DNA from: Burkholderiales bacterium UBA2647
GTDB taxonomy: Bacteria > Pseudomonadota > Gammaproteobacteria > Burkholderiales > Burkholderiaceae_E
Direction of reading: 5' to 3'
NCBI GenBank assembly: GCA_002359635.1
Contig: DENJ01000002.1
Location: forward strand, 16,754-23,922
DNA: 7,169 bases
The notes under the pieces were generated by a model. The model was given only the letters and a program-made list of their open reading frames with translations, was not told where the DNA came from and did no database searches. Below, one piece after another: positions 1-6,680 of this stretch (position 1 is the first letter of the stretch; every line of letters begins with the position of its first letter). A program made the translations under genes and the position numbers.

Positions 1-59
1 GGCTGTTTGGGTGATGGACGGCTCTTCTGGTGATCGATGTCGGTGTTGCTAAGCCTCAT
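1..59 (-). CDS. Start of a gene running off the left edge, possibly thymidylate kinase (partial)
   Basis: An ATG at 59-57 overlaps the mltG stop codon in an ATGA arrangement. The frame stays open to the window edge, giving about 19 residues that begin MRLSNTDIDHQKSR. In many proteobacteria mltG is followed directly by tmk, the dTMP kinase of dTTP synthesis, and the four-base overlap fits translational coupling to such a partner. The visible residues do not reach the phosphate-binding loop (GxxGxGKST type) that would identify a kinase. They are also more polar than the usual short Tmk start, so the true start could lie further downstream. The assignment rests on gene order alone. Confidence 0.4.
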   Translation of the reverse strand, partial: MRLSNTDIDHQKSRPSPKQ

Positions 60-1129
60 GGCATGCGCTTGCGGATGTAGCGATCAACCGCAAGATTATG
101 TTGTGCAAGCGTTGTTGAAAACTCGCTACTTCCGTCTCCTCGCGCCACAAAATAAAGACTTGCCTCCTGGCTTGGTCGTATCGATGCAAGCAAGGAAGCC
201 TCACCGGGAATAGCAATAGGTGCCGGTGGCAGGCCGTAACGCGTGTATGTATTGTAGGGATGATCGGTCTCTAAGTCCTTGCGAGTCAACCTGCCTTTTT
301 CCAGCATCCCTAGGCCATAAATCACGGTGGGATCACTTTGCAAACGCATCCCGAGACCCAAACGATTTAAGAAAACGGCGGCAACACGGGAACGATCCGC
401 GGCATCGCCTGTCTCTTTCTCAACCAAGGATGCTAAGACCATCAATTCAGCCTGGGAACGCAAGGGGTAGGTCGCCGGTCGTTGCGCCCAAACACTGTCG
501 AGTAATCGATGCTGGCGCAGGCATGCCTGAGCAAGAAGTTCCAGATCGCTCATCCCGGGAACATAGCGATACTTGTCAGGAAAGATCATACCTTCGAGGA
601 AATTCAGGCGATATGCTTCACCGAGCCGGGCTTTAAGTTTGGCTTGTAATTCAGTTTGTGACCAGGCAGCGCTTTCCTTTCGCAAGTAAGGTAAAGCGGC
701 AAGGCTGCGGCGAACCTGCTCAAGCGACTGCCCTTCGAGCACCTGCCATTCGAGGCGCTTTCCTTGATCCAAGGCCATCCGGTCAAGCAAGCCAGGCAAG
801 CCTAAGCCAGCGTCAATCGGATAGACGCCCGCCTTAATTAAACGCGAAGCGAGATGGATTCGAGCCCAGATCCAATGAAGGCCACTTGGCGACCATGCGC
901 GGGCCGTCACAAGATCGATCACTTGTTTTAAGCCATAGCCGCGTTCGACCACCACTTCGGGTGTTTTGCCTGCCGCCAATAGCATGGCGCGGTCAAGTCG
1001 CATGAGGCGAAACTCCAAATAGCTCAGAGCGCCCGCAAGAAAGACAAACGCAGCAAAGACGGCAACAACGCGCCTTGAAAAAGGGACATGACGGACCCAC
1101 CGCAGGCGGGTTTTGATAATCTCAACCAT
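56..1129 (-). CDS. mltG: Endolytic murein transglycosylase MltG (YceG family)
   Basis: Inner-membrane lytic transglycosylase that cleaves nascent peptidoglycan strands and is thought to set glycan length by ending polymerisation. The 357-residue product has a short basic cytoplasmic N-terminus, one membrane segment at about residues 20-36, and a periplasmic YceG domain. Family signatures are clear: ASLVEKETG at 233-241, where Glu237 corresponds to the catalytic glutamate of E. coli MltG; AAVFLNRL at 250-257; MRLQSDPTVIYG at 261-272; and HPYNTYTRYGLPPAPIA at 290-306. The length is normal for the family. The ATG at 1129 is preferred because the next methionines fall inside or after the membrane segment. 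The Shine-Dalgarno sequence is poor. The gene is divergent from ygfZ, and its stop overlaps the start of the next minus-strand frame, suggesting an mltG-tmk unit. Confidence 0.95.
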   Translation of the reverse strand: MVEIIKTRLRWVRHVPFSRRVVAVFAAFVFLAGALSYLEFRLMRLDRAMLLAAGKTPEVVVERGYGLKQVIDLVTARAWSPSGLHWIWARIHLASRLIKAGVYPIDAGLGLPGLLDRMALDQGKRLEWQVLEGQSLEQVRRSLAALPYLRKESAAWSQTELQAKLKARLGEAYRLNFLEGMIFPDKYRYVPGMSDLELLAQACLRQHRLLDSVWAQRPATYPLRSQAELMVLASLVEKETGDAADRSRVAAVFLNRLGLGMRLQSDPTVIYGLGMLEKGRLTRKDLETDHPYNTYTRYGLPPAPIAIPGEASLLASIRPSQEASLYFVARGDGSSEFSTTLAQHNLAVDRYIRKRMP

Positions 1130-1237
1130 GCGAGGCTCAGCGAGCGTGTCTTTTCATCGATAACGCCTAGAGCCACCATTGTAGGGCTCGATCTGAGCTC
1201 CCCTTATTGAAGCGCGTTTGCCCACCAGAACTCAGCG
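1130..1237. promoter_or_regulatory. Divergent intergenic spacer between mltG and ygfZ
   Basis: This 108-base spacer must hold the start signals for both divergent genes. On the minus strand, TACAAT at 1183-1178 is a good match to a sigma-70 -10 box. It would place the mltG transcript start near 1171, leaving a leader of about 40 bases, but no good -35 box sits 16-18 bases upstream of it. On the plus strand I find no convincing promoter for ygfZ: TTGTAG (1179-1184) and TATTGA (1205-1210) are separated by 20 bases, which is too wide. No clear Shine-Dalgarno sequence precedes either start codon. Confidence 0.35.
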
Positions 1238-2209
1238 ATGAATCAAGCAATCTTCCCGATCCATGGTCAACTGCCTCACCTAGGTTACCTGCATATTCAA
1301 GGACCTGAGGCAGAAGCCTTTCTGCAATCCCAACTGACGAATGACGTGCATGAACTTCGCGCTTCGACACAAGCGCAATGGACAGGCTACTGCAATCCCA
1401 AAGGCCGGCTCTATTTCACGGGTTGGCTTGCCAAACTTTCCGCGGCCGAAAACACCTATGCTTTGCTGATCGACCGTAGCCTGACACAAGCTGTCATCAA
1501 GCGCCTTCGGATGTTTGTGTTGCGCGCCAAGTTAAGTATCGAAGACTACAGCGATCGATTACAGCTATCAGGATCTCTTGCAAAAGCCGGATCGCCCGAG
1601 GCTGTGGCCGTAGCCGAGAAGAGCTCCCATGCAGCGGACATACGCTTGCCGATGGCCCACACGCTTGGCATGGATTTTGAGCGATCGCTGGTGTGCATTG
1701 AAGCGGCGCAGCCCATAAACCCTGAACGACTTGAACAGACTGATGAATTTGCAGCAGCATGGCGATGGTTACACATCCTGGCAGGCGAGGCTTGGCTCAC
1801 ACAGCAAACCAGCGAGCGCTTTGTGCCCCAAATGCTTAACTTCGAGCGACTTGGCGGGGTGAATTTTCGCAAAGGTTGTTACCCTGGGCAGGAGGTGGTT
1901 GCACGCAGCCAATACCTCGGCAAACTCAAGCGCCGCAGCCTGATCTACCGGATTGACGATCCGATGCAAAGCCTTCCTGCCGAAGGCCAAGACCTCGGTG
2001 AGACATCGAATCCAAACCTGACGGTGGTGAATGTTGAGCCATGCCCCGGAAGGCTCGGAGCGAGCCTGTGGCAAGGCGCTTTTTTCGGCAAGCCCGAGCA
2101 GGCACAAACCGCCGACGCCTTGATATTGGCCGAAGGACGTACTGATCAAATCAACCAAGCACTCGGCAAGCCAATCGAACTGCCCTACGCGCTTACAGAG
2201 CAAGCCTGA
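1238..2209 (+). CDS. ygfZ: YgfZ/GcvT-like folate-binding protein (iron-sulfur enzyme maintenance)
   Basis: Cytoplasmic tetrahydrofolate-dependent protein related to the aminomethyltransferase GcvT. In E. coli, YgfZ helps assemble or repair certain Fe-S enzymes such as the tRNA methylthiolase MiaB. The 323-residue product carries the diagnostic motif KGCYPGQE at 212-219, with Cys214 matching the essential cysteine of E. coli YgfZ, followed by VARSQYLGKLKRR. N-terminal family features are also present: FLQSQLTNDV at 28-37 and YCNPKGRL at 51-58. The length is normal. The ATG at 1238 gives the usual distance from the start to the QLTNDV block, although no strong Shine-Dalgarno sequence is visible. 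The stop codon shares one base with the start of the next gene (TGATG), so the two are probably translated together. Confidence 0.93.
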   Translation: MNQAIFPIHGQLPHLGYLHIQGPEAEAFLQSQLTNDVHELRASTQAQWTGYCNPKGRLYFTGWLAKLSAAENTYALLIDRSLTQAVIKRLRMFVLRAKLSIEDYSDRLQLSGSLAKAGSPEAVAVAEKSSHAADIRLPMAHTLGMDFERSLVCIEAAQPINPERLEQTDEFAAAWRWLHILAGEAWLTQQTSERFVPQMLNFERLGGVNFRKGCYPGQEVVARSQYLGKLKRRSLIYRIDDPMQSLPAEGQDLGETSNPNLTVVNVEPCPGRLGASLWQGAFFGKPEQAQTADALILAEGRTDQINQALGKPIELPYALTEQA

Positions 2210-2523
2210 TGTTTTATCGTTATATTTATTTTAAAGCACCTGCGCATGCAAGCGGCTTGATTCAACAGGCCTGGTGCGATATTTCCAGATATCGGGCTTT
2301 TGATGAAGTTAGCGCTGAACCCTCGGACTTCAAGCATGAATTGCAGCGACGGATCGAAAGCACAGATGGTTTGGTCACCTGGATGGATGTCCTAAGTAAT
2401 TTTACATCGATCGAAACATTAAATCGTTACACTTACAAGATTGACCGCCTGTGGCGTGAAAATCTTGCAGCCTCATTACCCGATTTAACGCGCCACGTCG
2501 AAACCTTTGAAACATGTGTGTGA
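2209..2523 (+). CDS. Small DUF4936-like protein of unknown function
   Basis: A 104-residue soluble protein with no signal peptide or membrane segment. It starts with a beta-strand-like MFYRYIYFKAP stretch and has a TDGLVTWMDVL segment at 52-62 and a C-terminal RHVETFE at 95-101. These features and its position between ygfZ and an NRDE gene resemble DUF4936, a family seen mainly in Betaproteobacteria. That match is from memory and was not searched. The real-gene call is well supported: its start overlaps the ygfZ stop by one base (TGATG), and its end overlaps the next start codon by ten bases. No catalytic motif is visible. Its role is unknown; a link to its neighbours is inferred only from the coupling. 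Confidence 0.72.
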   Translation: MFYRYIYFKAPAHASGLIQQAWCDISRYRAFDEVSAEPSDFKHELQRRIESTDGLVTWMDVLSNFTSIETLNRYTYKIDRLWRENLAASLPDLTRHVETFETCV

Positions 2524-3281
2524 TCGTCTGGCGATGGGCACCTGAGCAGGCGCTTGTGCTGACCCTTTGGGCCAATCGAGATGAGTGGCATGAGCGCCCC
2601 ACGCTTGCACTCGCGCCGTGGCCTGAGCATCCAGACTTTATCGGGGGCCGTGACTTAAAAGCTGGCGGCGCATGGCTACTCGTGGATCGACGGCAGGCAG
2701 CCGTGGCCGCGGTTACGAACTTGCGTGAAACAGTTGCCGACTCAAGCCAGGAACACCCGCGTCCAAGTCGGGGGCACCTGGCTGTGAAAGCGCTGCAGCA
2801 GAGCGGGTTCAGCGCGAGCACCGAGCCATTCGAAGCTTATGCCGGATTTAACCTGATCGTTTTTAAAACACGTTTAAAAACGGCAACCTATTTCAGTCAG
2901 AGCGCCAGATCAGGACTTAGACTCGAGGCCGGCACCGGCTCGATTGCTAACGGGCGCCTTGATGCAAAGTGGCCCAAACAACAACAACTCGAGGCTGCGA
3001 TCGACCTGGCGCAAGGCCTTGACGGTGATGACTGGCTAAATAGTGCTTGGGAGGCACTTTCGAACCAGACCCAACCCGATTCGCTTGAGCTCCCGGACAC
3101 AGGTGTTGGTCGCGTGCGCGAGCTCGAACTCGCACCGGTGTTTATCAATACGCCGACCTACGGCACCCGACAAAGCACGGTGTTGCGTTTGTGGGCGAAC
3201 GGCAAACTCGATGTCCGGGAACGAAGCTGGTCAGGTCATGGCGGGCAACTACGATACCATGATGTTGTTTGGAACAGTTAG
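2514..3281 (+). CDS. NRDE family protein (TANGO2-like)
   Basis: The 255-residue product begins MCVIVWRW and carries the family-naming Asn-Arg-Asp-Glu motif within LWANRDEWHERPT at 18-30. FIGGRDLKAGGAWLLVD at 42-58 and the C-terminal YGTRQSTVLRL at 216-226 are further family features. Cysteine at position 2 is typical and recalls N-terminal-nucleophile enzymes, but no activity is established for bacterial members. Eukaryotic TANGO2 has been linked to heme trafficking and to lipid or CoA homeostasis. The start lies inside the preceding gene (ten-base overlap) without a clear Shine-Dalgarno sequence, which suggests translational coupling. The gene ends three bases before a convergent thioesterase gene, with no terminator between them. 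Confidence 0.9.
   Translation: MCVIVWRWAPEQALVLTLWANRDEWHERPTLALAPWPEHPDFIGGRDLKAGGAWLLVDRRQAAVAAVTNLRETVADSSQEHPRPSRGHLAVKALQQSGFSASTEPFEAYAGFNLIVFKTRLKTATYFSQSARSGLRLEAGTGSIANGRLDAKWPKQQQLEAAIDLAQGLDGDDWLNSAWEALSNQTQPDSLELPDTGVGRVRELELAPVFINTPTYGTRQSTVLRLWANGKLDVRERSWSGHGGQLRYHDVVWNS
2858..2882. repeat. Perfect 10-bp inverted repeat inside the NRDE gene
   Basis: CGTTTTTAAA at 2858-2867 is the exact reverse complement of TTTAAAAACG at 2873-2882, separated by five bases (ACACG). It lies in coding sequence for about residues 115-123 of the NRDE protein, where a lysine- and threonine-rich stretch (VFKTRLKTA) may account for it by chance. Each arm contains the palindrome TTTAAA. It lacks the GC-rich stem of an intrinsic terminator. 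Confidence 0.6.
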
Positions 3282-3284
3282 CCT

Positions 3285-3707
3285 TTAAACCGAGGCCCGT
3301 TCCATGGTTTCGATACGCGCCTTGAAATCCTCGGGCAAGGCCATCGATCGCCCATCTTCGGCATAGACGTATACATTCTCGCCGCGAATCAGGTGCTGGC
3401 CTTCCCGGAAAATGCCGAAGTTGACCGTCATACTGCTGCGCCCGATACGTTCAGTTTTGACACCAACAAGAAGCTCGTCATCAAAATGGGCCGGCTGCAA
3501 ATATTCGATGGTCGACTTCACCACATACAAACGGTCAAAGACGGACTTGAGTAAATCCCGATTACCCCCGCTTACCTGCCTGTAGTACTCGGTGCTCGCA
3601 ACATCAAAAAATAGCAGGTAGTTGGCATTGAAGACCACACCTTGCATATCGGCCTCTGCCCAACGCACCCGCATCGGATGAAGAAAGCGAAAATCCTCAA
3701 TGTTCAT
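3285..3707 (-). CDS. Acyl-CoA thioesterase, YbgC/4-hydroxybenzoyl-CoA thioesterase type
   Basis: A 140-residue single-hotdog-fold enzyme expected to hydrolyse acyl-CoA thioesters in the cytoplasm, usually as a tetramer. The signature RWAEADMQGVVFNANYLLFFD at 15-35 matches the YbgC/FcbC pattern, with Asp20 as the catalytic aspartate and the GVVFNANY helix start after it. The length is typical. AGG at 3717-3715 lies seven bases before the ATG and supports this start. The gene is convergent with the NRDE gene, leaving a three-base gap. It follows the epoxide-hydrolase-like gene after a 101-base gap, so it may be the last gene of that operon or separately expressed. It lacks the Tol-Pal neighbours of classical ybgC, so no symbol is given. 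Confidence 0.85.
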   Translation of the reverse strand: MNIEDFRFLHPMRVRWAEADMQGVVFNANYLLFFDVASTEYYRQVSGGNRDLLKSVFDRLYVVKSTIEYLQPAHFDDELLVGVKTERIGRSSMTVNFGIFREGQHLIRGENVYVYAEDGRSMALPEDFKARIETMERASV

Positions 3708-3808
3708 GTTTTGACCTAATGTTATAGACTTGGATCATCGCGAAGCCCGAGGCCCATCGTTGAGTAAACCTTGTCTTCATTGGCATAACCCCTAGGACGT
3801 TATCTGTT
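3708..3808 (-). other. Intergenic gap between the alpha/beta hydrolase and thioesterase genes
   Basis: This 101-base stretch holds the Shine-Dalgarno sequence of the downstream thioesterase gene (AGG, 3717-3715). No intrinsic terminator follows the hydrolase stop: the only inverted repeat is a weak five-base pair (ATAAC 3785-3789, GTTAT 3799-3803) without a T-run. A TATAAC on the minus strand (3726-3721) looks like a -10 box, but it is too close to the start codon to leave the Shine-Dalgarno sequence in the transcript. No promoter is therefore called. Confidence 0.5.
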
Positions 3809-4717
3809 TTATTCGTTCGCATGATCAACAAAAAAATCGCGTAGCATTTGCGCAATCAGCACAGGATGCTCATGCAAGAGCCAGTGGCTTGCTCTTGATA
3901 AGCGCTCAACACGCAAGTCAGGTACGAGCTCATCGAGTCCGTCGAGTAGTAAGGGTAGTAGCGCCTGGTCGTCCTCGCCCCAAATCACGAGGCTTGGGCA
4001 TGTCACCATGAACTCATGCGGGTCAAGCGGCTGCTCGGTTTGGCCTGGATACCAGGGCGCGGCACGGTAATAATTGACGCCACCAAGCATGGCACCAGGT
4101 TGCATCCAGGCAGCCTTGTATTGAGCTCGCCTCAGCTCGGTCCACCAAATTGGGGGCCTTTTGGCCTGCCCTGCCACGCCCAGAAAAAACTTCTCGGTTA
4201 AGGCACATTCGTCGGCAAGAAGCGCGTCCTCTGCACCAGGCTTTCGAAGCCAGTTCATGTATGCACTTGCCTTTTGCTGTGCTTCGTTGCCCATCAAAGC
4301 TTTGGCAAACAAATAAGGATGTGGCGCGTTACAAATAGCTAATGCCTCAATTCGCCGATGGTCGCTGATCGCCAATTTCCAGGCAATGGCTCCACCCCAG
4401 TCGTGCGCAGCTACGAAGGCCTTTTCGTGCCCGAAATGGTCGATTAGCGCTAATACATCAGCCGCCACTGCGGCAGCTCGGTAATCCTTCAACGTCGTGG
4501 GTTTAGCGGACAAGTTAAAACCACGCAAATCGGGCGCAATCACATGGAAATCAGTGGCAAGCAGCGGCATGACATCAGCCCAGGCCGCCCAAAATTCAGG
4601 AAAACCATGTAATAAAACTAAGATCGGTTTAGAAGAATCACCGCAAGTTGCCACATGCAACTTCATGCCCGCAGGCAGACTCGGTAGGGCAATAAGATCA
4701 AAGCGAAAATCACGCAT
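3809..4717 (-). CDS. Alpha/beta hydrolase, epoxide hydrolase-like
   Basis: A 302-residue cytoplasmic alpha/beta-hydrolase with the full epoxide-hydrolase pattern. HGFP at 37-40 forms the oxyanion region. PDLRGFNLSAKP at 62-73 is the usual loop. HDWGG at 105-109 supplies the aspartate nucleophile, Asp106. WGEDD at 246-250 supplies the probable acid, Asp250, and ASHW at 276-279 supplies His278. Cap-domain tyrosines that could open an epoxide are plausible at Tyr153 and in NYYRA (Tyr216/217). The family hydrates epoxides to diols. Haloalkane or fluoroacetate dehalogenases share this scaffold, but the HGFP motif and paired cap tyrosines favour an epoxide hydrolase. The start codon lies two bases after the stop of the upstream dehydrogenase gene, so the two are surely co-transcribed. 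The substrate is unknown. Confidence 0.87.
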   Translation of the reverse strand: MRDFRFDLIALPSLPAGMKLHVATCGDSSKPILVLLHGFPEFWAAWADVMPLLATDFHVIAPDLRGFNLSAKPTTLKDYRAAAVAADVLALIDHFGHEKAFVAAHDWGGAIAWKLAISDHRRIEALAICNAPHPYLFAKALMGNEAQQKASAYMNWLRKPGAEDALLADECALTEKFFLGVAGQAKRPPIWWTELRRAQYKAAWMQPGAMLGGVNYYRAAPWYPGQTEQPLDPHEFMVTCPSLVIWGEDDQALLPLLLDGLDELVPDLRVERLSRASHWLLHEHPVLIAQMLRDFFVDHANE

Positions 4718-4719
4718 TC

Positions 4720-5610
4720 TCAGACCCCACGACTTGTCGTCGTCACCGTACTTGCCACATCAGGCTTGTGGGCGTAGGGATCGGTGGGATTGCGAAGTTG
4801 CGAGACGTCTTCGCAGCGCGTCCTCACTGATGGCATGATCTTCGGGTGAGTCACGCAATAAAATTGCTCGGTTTCGATGGCGTCAAAGGTCATCGACGCA
4901 ACCTGAGCAGCGGTGATCTTCCCAGAACTAACCGCCTTATCGCTGCTTTGCTGAGCTGCTATTTCTGAGGCGGTCGCTTCGCGGCCGCGTTCGAGATGGC
5001 TCGGTCGATTTCTCTCAGAGGCCGAAATCCCAGTAGGAACAAACGCTGGACACAAAACCGTCACCCCGAGCCTGGCTTTTTCCAGGCGTAGATCGTGGTA
5101 AAGCGTCTCACTTAATGTAACAACAGCATGCTTTGAAACGTTATAAACCGCCATCAAAGGAGGAGAAAGCAGCCCTGCCACCGATGCCGTGTTGATCACA
5201 TGCCCTTCTTGATTTGCCGCAATCATTCTCGGAACAAAGGCTTTGATACCGTGAACAACACCCATTACATTAACGCCTAGGACCCATTGCCAATCGGCAG
5301 CACTAGCCTCCCAGGTCAAGCCGCCTGTCGCAACACCCGCGTTATTAAAGAGCAAATGAACGGCGCCAAAGCGTTTGAAAGCGGCATCGGCCAAGGCAGC
5401 CACCTCGGCCTCATTTGCCACATCGCATGGCTGCGCAATCAGATCGACACCCTCAGCGCGCAGTTCCTCTTCAACTGCCTTCAGCGCATCCTTTTGCACA
5501 TCAGCAAGCACGACGGTCATCTTGCGGGCGGCGGCAATGCGTGCAAACTCACGACCAAAACCACTGCCAGCACCGGTAATGACGGCGCAACGTCCTTCAA
5601 ATTGCTTCAT
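4720..5610 (-). CDS. Short-chain dehydrogenase/reductase (classical SDR)
   Basis: A 296-residue NAD(P)-dependent oxidoreductase of the classical SDR type, likely interconverting an alcohol and a ketone in the cytoplasm. The Rossmann signature TGAGSGFG lies at 12-19. Asp37 at the end of the second strand (VVLADV) suggests NAD(H) preference. NNAG is at 89-92, the catalytic Ser143 is in NTASVAG, and YNVSK at 156-160 gives Tyr156 and Lys160. After the core there is a longer tail than in minimal 250-residue SDRs, containing a THPKIMPSVRTRCEDV segment (254-269) and a Ser/Thr-rich end. The ATG at 5610 has a strong Shine-Dalgarno sequence (GGGGAGAGG) just upstream. The gene sits 46 bases after the medium-chain oxidoreductase and two bases before the epoxide-hydrolase-like gene, in the same operon. 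Confidence 0.92.
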   Translation of the reverse strand: MKQFEGRCAVITGAGSGFGREFARIAAARKMTVVLADVQKDALKAVEEELRAEGVDLIAQPCDVANEAEVAALADAAFKRFGAVHLLFNNAGVATGGLTWEASAADWQWVLGVNVMGVVHGIKAFVPRMIAANQEGHVINTASVAGLLSPPLMAVYNVSKHAVVTLSETLYHDLRLEKARLGVTVLCPAFVPTGISASERNRPSHLERGREATASEIAAQQSSDKAVSSGKITAAQVASMTFDAIETEQFYCVTHPKIMPSVRTRCEDVSQLRNPTDPYAHKPDVASTVTTTSRGV

Positions 5611-5625
5611 CCGACCTCTCCCCTT
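5611..5625 (-). promoter_or_regulatory. Strong ribosome binding site of the SDR gene
   Basis: Read on the minus strand, a purine-rich GGGGAGAGG run ends four bases before the ATG at 5610. It is the strongest Shine-Dalgarno sequence in the window and fixes the dehydrogenase start. Confidence 0.7.
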
Positions 5626-5656
5626 GGCGACGACTCACCTCAAACCTTTATATGAT

Positions 5657-6655
5657 TCAAACGAGCTTGACCAACTGTTTACCGAGATTTTTGCCTTTAA
5701 GTAAGCCGATGAAGGCCTCTGGCGCCTGCTCAAGCCCTTGAGCAATGGTTTCTTTATAGTGAAGCTTACCGTCGATGATTGCCTGCCCTATTTCCGCGTG
5801 CGCCTTCGGCCAATCGGTCATATGCTCGGAAATGATAAACCCTTGAACTTTCAAGCGATTGACCAAAATCGACCGGGTGCTTTTCAGTGCAATATCTTCA
5901 CCGTTATAGCCTGCAATCAAACCACAAACAGCAATCCGACCAAAGCCGTTCATACGACGCAAGACCGCATCGAGCACCGGCCCGCCAACGTTCTCGAAAT
6001 TGCCATCAATGCCATCGGGCGTTGCGGCTGCCAGATCCTCATAGAGTCGCCCCGCTTTGTAATCGATGCAGGCATCAAAGCCGAAAGCATCAACCACCAC
6101 GCGGCATTTCTCTGCCCCACCAGCAACACCGACGACACGACAACCCTTAAACTTGGCAAGTTGACCCACCACCGCACCCACGGCGCCCGAAGCTGCTGAG
6201 ACAACGATCGTTTCACCCGGCTTTGGATCGATAATGCGGTTTAGACCGTACCAAGCCGTAGCACCAGGCATGCCCATCACGCCAACAAAAGCCGACATGG
6301 GAATTTTTGAGGCGTCGATCTTGGCAATCGCTTTGCCGTCGCTCACCCCATAGTGTTGCCAACCAAACATGCCCACCACATGATCGCCCACTGCAAATTG
6401 CGCATTGCGACTTTGCTCGACAATACCTACGGTTGCACCTTGCATGGTTTGGCCGAGCGCCTGTGGCGCTGCATAACTTTTAGCATCGTCCATCCGCCCA
6501 CGCATATAGGGGTCGAGCGACATGTAGTGATTACGCACGAGTAACTGTCCCTCTTCAAGATCAGGAAGCTGCTGGTCTTCAAGACGGAAACAATCACTGG
6601 TAACCACGCCACTTGGACGTGCAGCGAGAACAATTCGACGGTTGTGAATAGCCAT
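5657..6655 (-). CDS. NADPH-dependent medium-chain oxidoreductase (CurA/PTGR-like)
   Basis: Zinc-independent medium-chain dehydrogenase/reductase of the leukotriene B4 dehydrogenase/CurA group, whose members reduce the double bond of alpha,beta-unsaturated ketones or aldehydes with NADPH. Numbering below counts from the chosen start. The N-terminal domain has the group signature SLDPYMRGRM at 46-55. The Rossmann domain has the AASGAVGAVVG nucleotide loop at 154-164, GVAGGAEKC at 176-184 with a lysine suited to the NADP phosphate, and FENVGG at 220-225. The zinc ligands of alcohol dehydrogenases are absent. The frame has TTG (6661), ATG (6658) and ATG (6655) in a row. The AAAGGA at 6667-6662 is six bases from the ATG at 6655, the best spacing, giving 332 residues. 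Only about 25 bases separate it from the upstream thioesterase gene. The substrate is unknown. Confidence 0.92.
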   Translation of the reverse strand: MAIHNRRIVLAARPSGVVTSDCFRLEDQQLPDLEEGQLLVRNHYMSLDPYMRGRMDDAKSYAAPQALGQTMQGATVGIVEQSRNAQFAVGDHVVGMFGWQHYGVSDGKAIAKIDASKIPMSAFVGVMGMPGATAWYGLNRIIDPKPGETIVVSAASGAVGAVVGQLAKFKGCRVVGVAGGAEKCRVVVDAFGFDACIDYKAGRLYEDLAAATPDGIDGNFENVGGPVLDAVLRRMNGFGRIAVCGLIAGYNGEDIALKSTRSILVNRLKVQGFIISEHMTDWPKAHAEIGQAIIDGKLHYKETIAQGLEQAPEAFIGLLKGKNLGKQLVKLV

Positions 6656-6661
6656 CATCAA

Positions 6662-6667
6662 TCCTTT
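6662..6667 (-). promoter_or_regulatory. Ribosome binding site deciding the medium-chain oxidoreductase start
   Basis: AAAGGA on the minus strand lies three bases from the ATG at 6658 and six from the ATG at 6655. It directly abuts the TTG at 6661, which rules that codon out. Spacing favours 6655, and the resulting MAIHNRRIVLAARP N-terminus looks like other family members. Confidence 0.6.
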
Positions 6668-6680
6668 AAAAGTTATAACT

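Noticed and set aside
220..636. 138-codon plus-strand open frame opposite mltG
   Set aside because: It is the antisense of a clear MltG gene, with Arg/Ser/Pro-rich sequence and no family features.
1769..2203. 144-codon open frame on the minus strand opposite ygfZ
   Set aside because: It lies wholly inside a well-supported gene on the other strand, has no recognisable domain, and is cysteine/histidine-rich in the way of antisense shadow frames.
2402..2821. 139-codon minus-strand open frame across the DUF4936-like and NRDE genes
   Set aside because: It is antisense to two overlapping real genes, and its low-complexity Ser/Arg/Cys composition is typical of a shadow frame.
3721..3726. Minus-strand TATAAC considered as a -10 box for the YbgC-type thioesterase
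   Set aside because: Transcription would begin near 3714, leaving the Shine-Dalgarno sequence (3717-3715) outside the transcript, and no -35 box is present.
3785..3803. Inverted repeat ATAAC/GTTAT around CCTAGG after the hydrolase gene, considered as a terminator or operator
   Set aside because: The arms are only five bases, the CCTAGG is off-centre, and no T-run follows.
3809..4717. Haloalkane or fluoroacetate dehalogenase for the alpha/beta hydrolase
   Set aside because: The HGFP oxyanion motif, HDWGG nucleophile and NYYRA cap tyrosines fit epoxide hydrolases better; fluoroacetate dehalogenases usually have Arg after the nucleophile.
5738..6199. 153-codon plus-strand open frame opposite the medium-chain oxidoreductase
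   Set aside because: It is fully antisense to a conserved enzyme gene and has no domain features.
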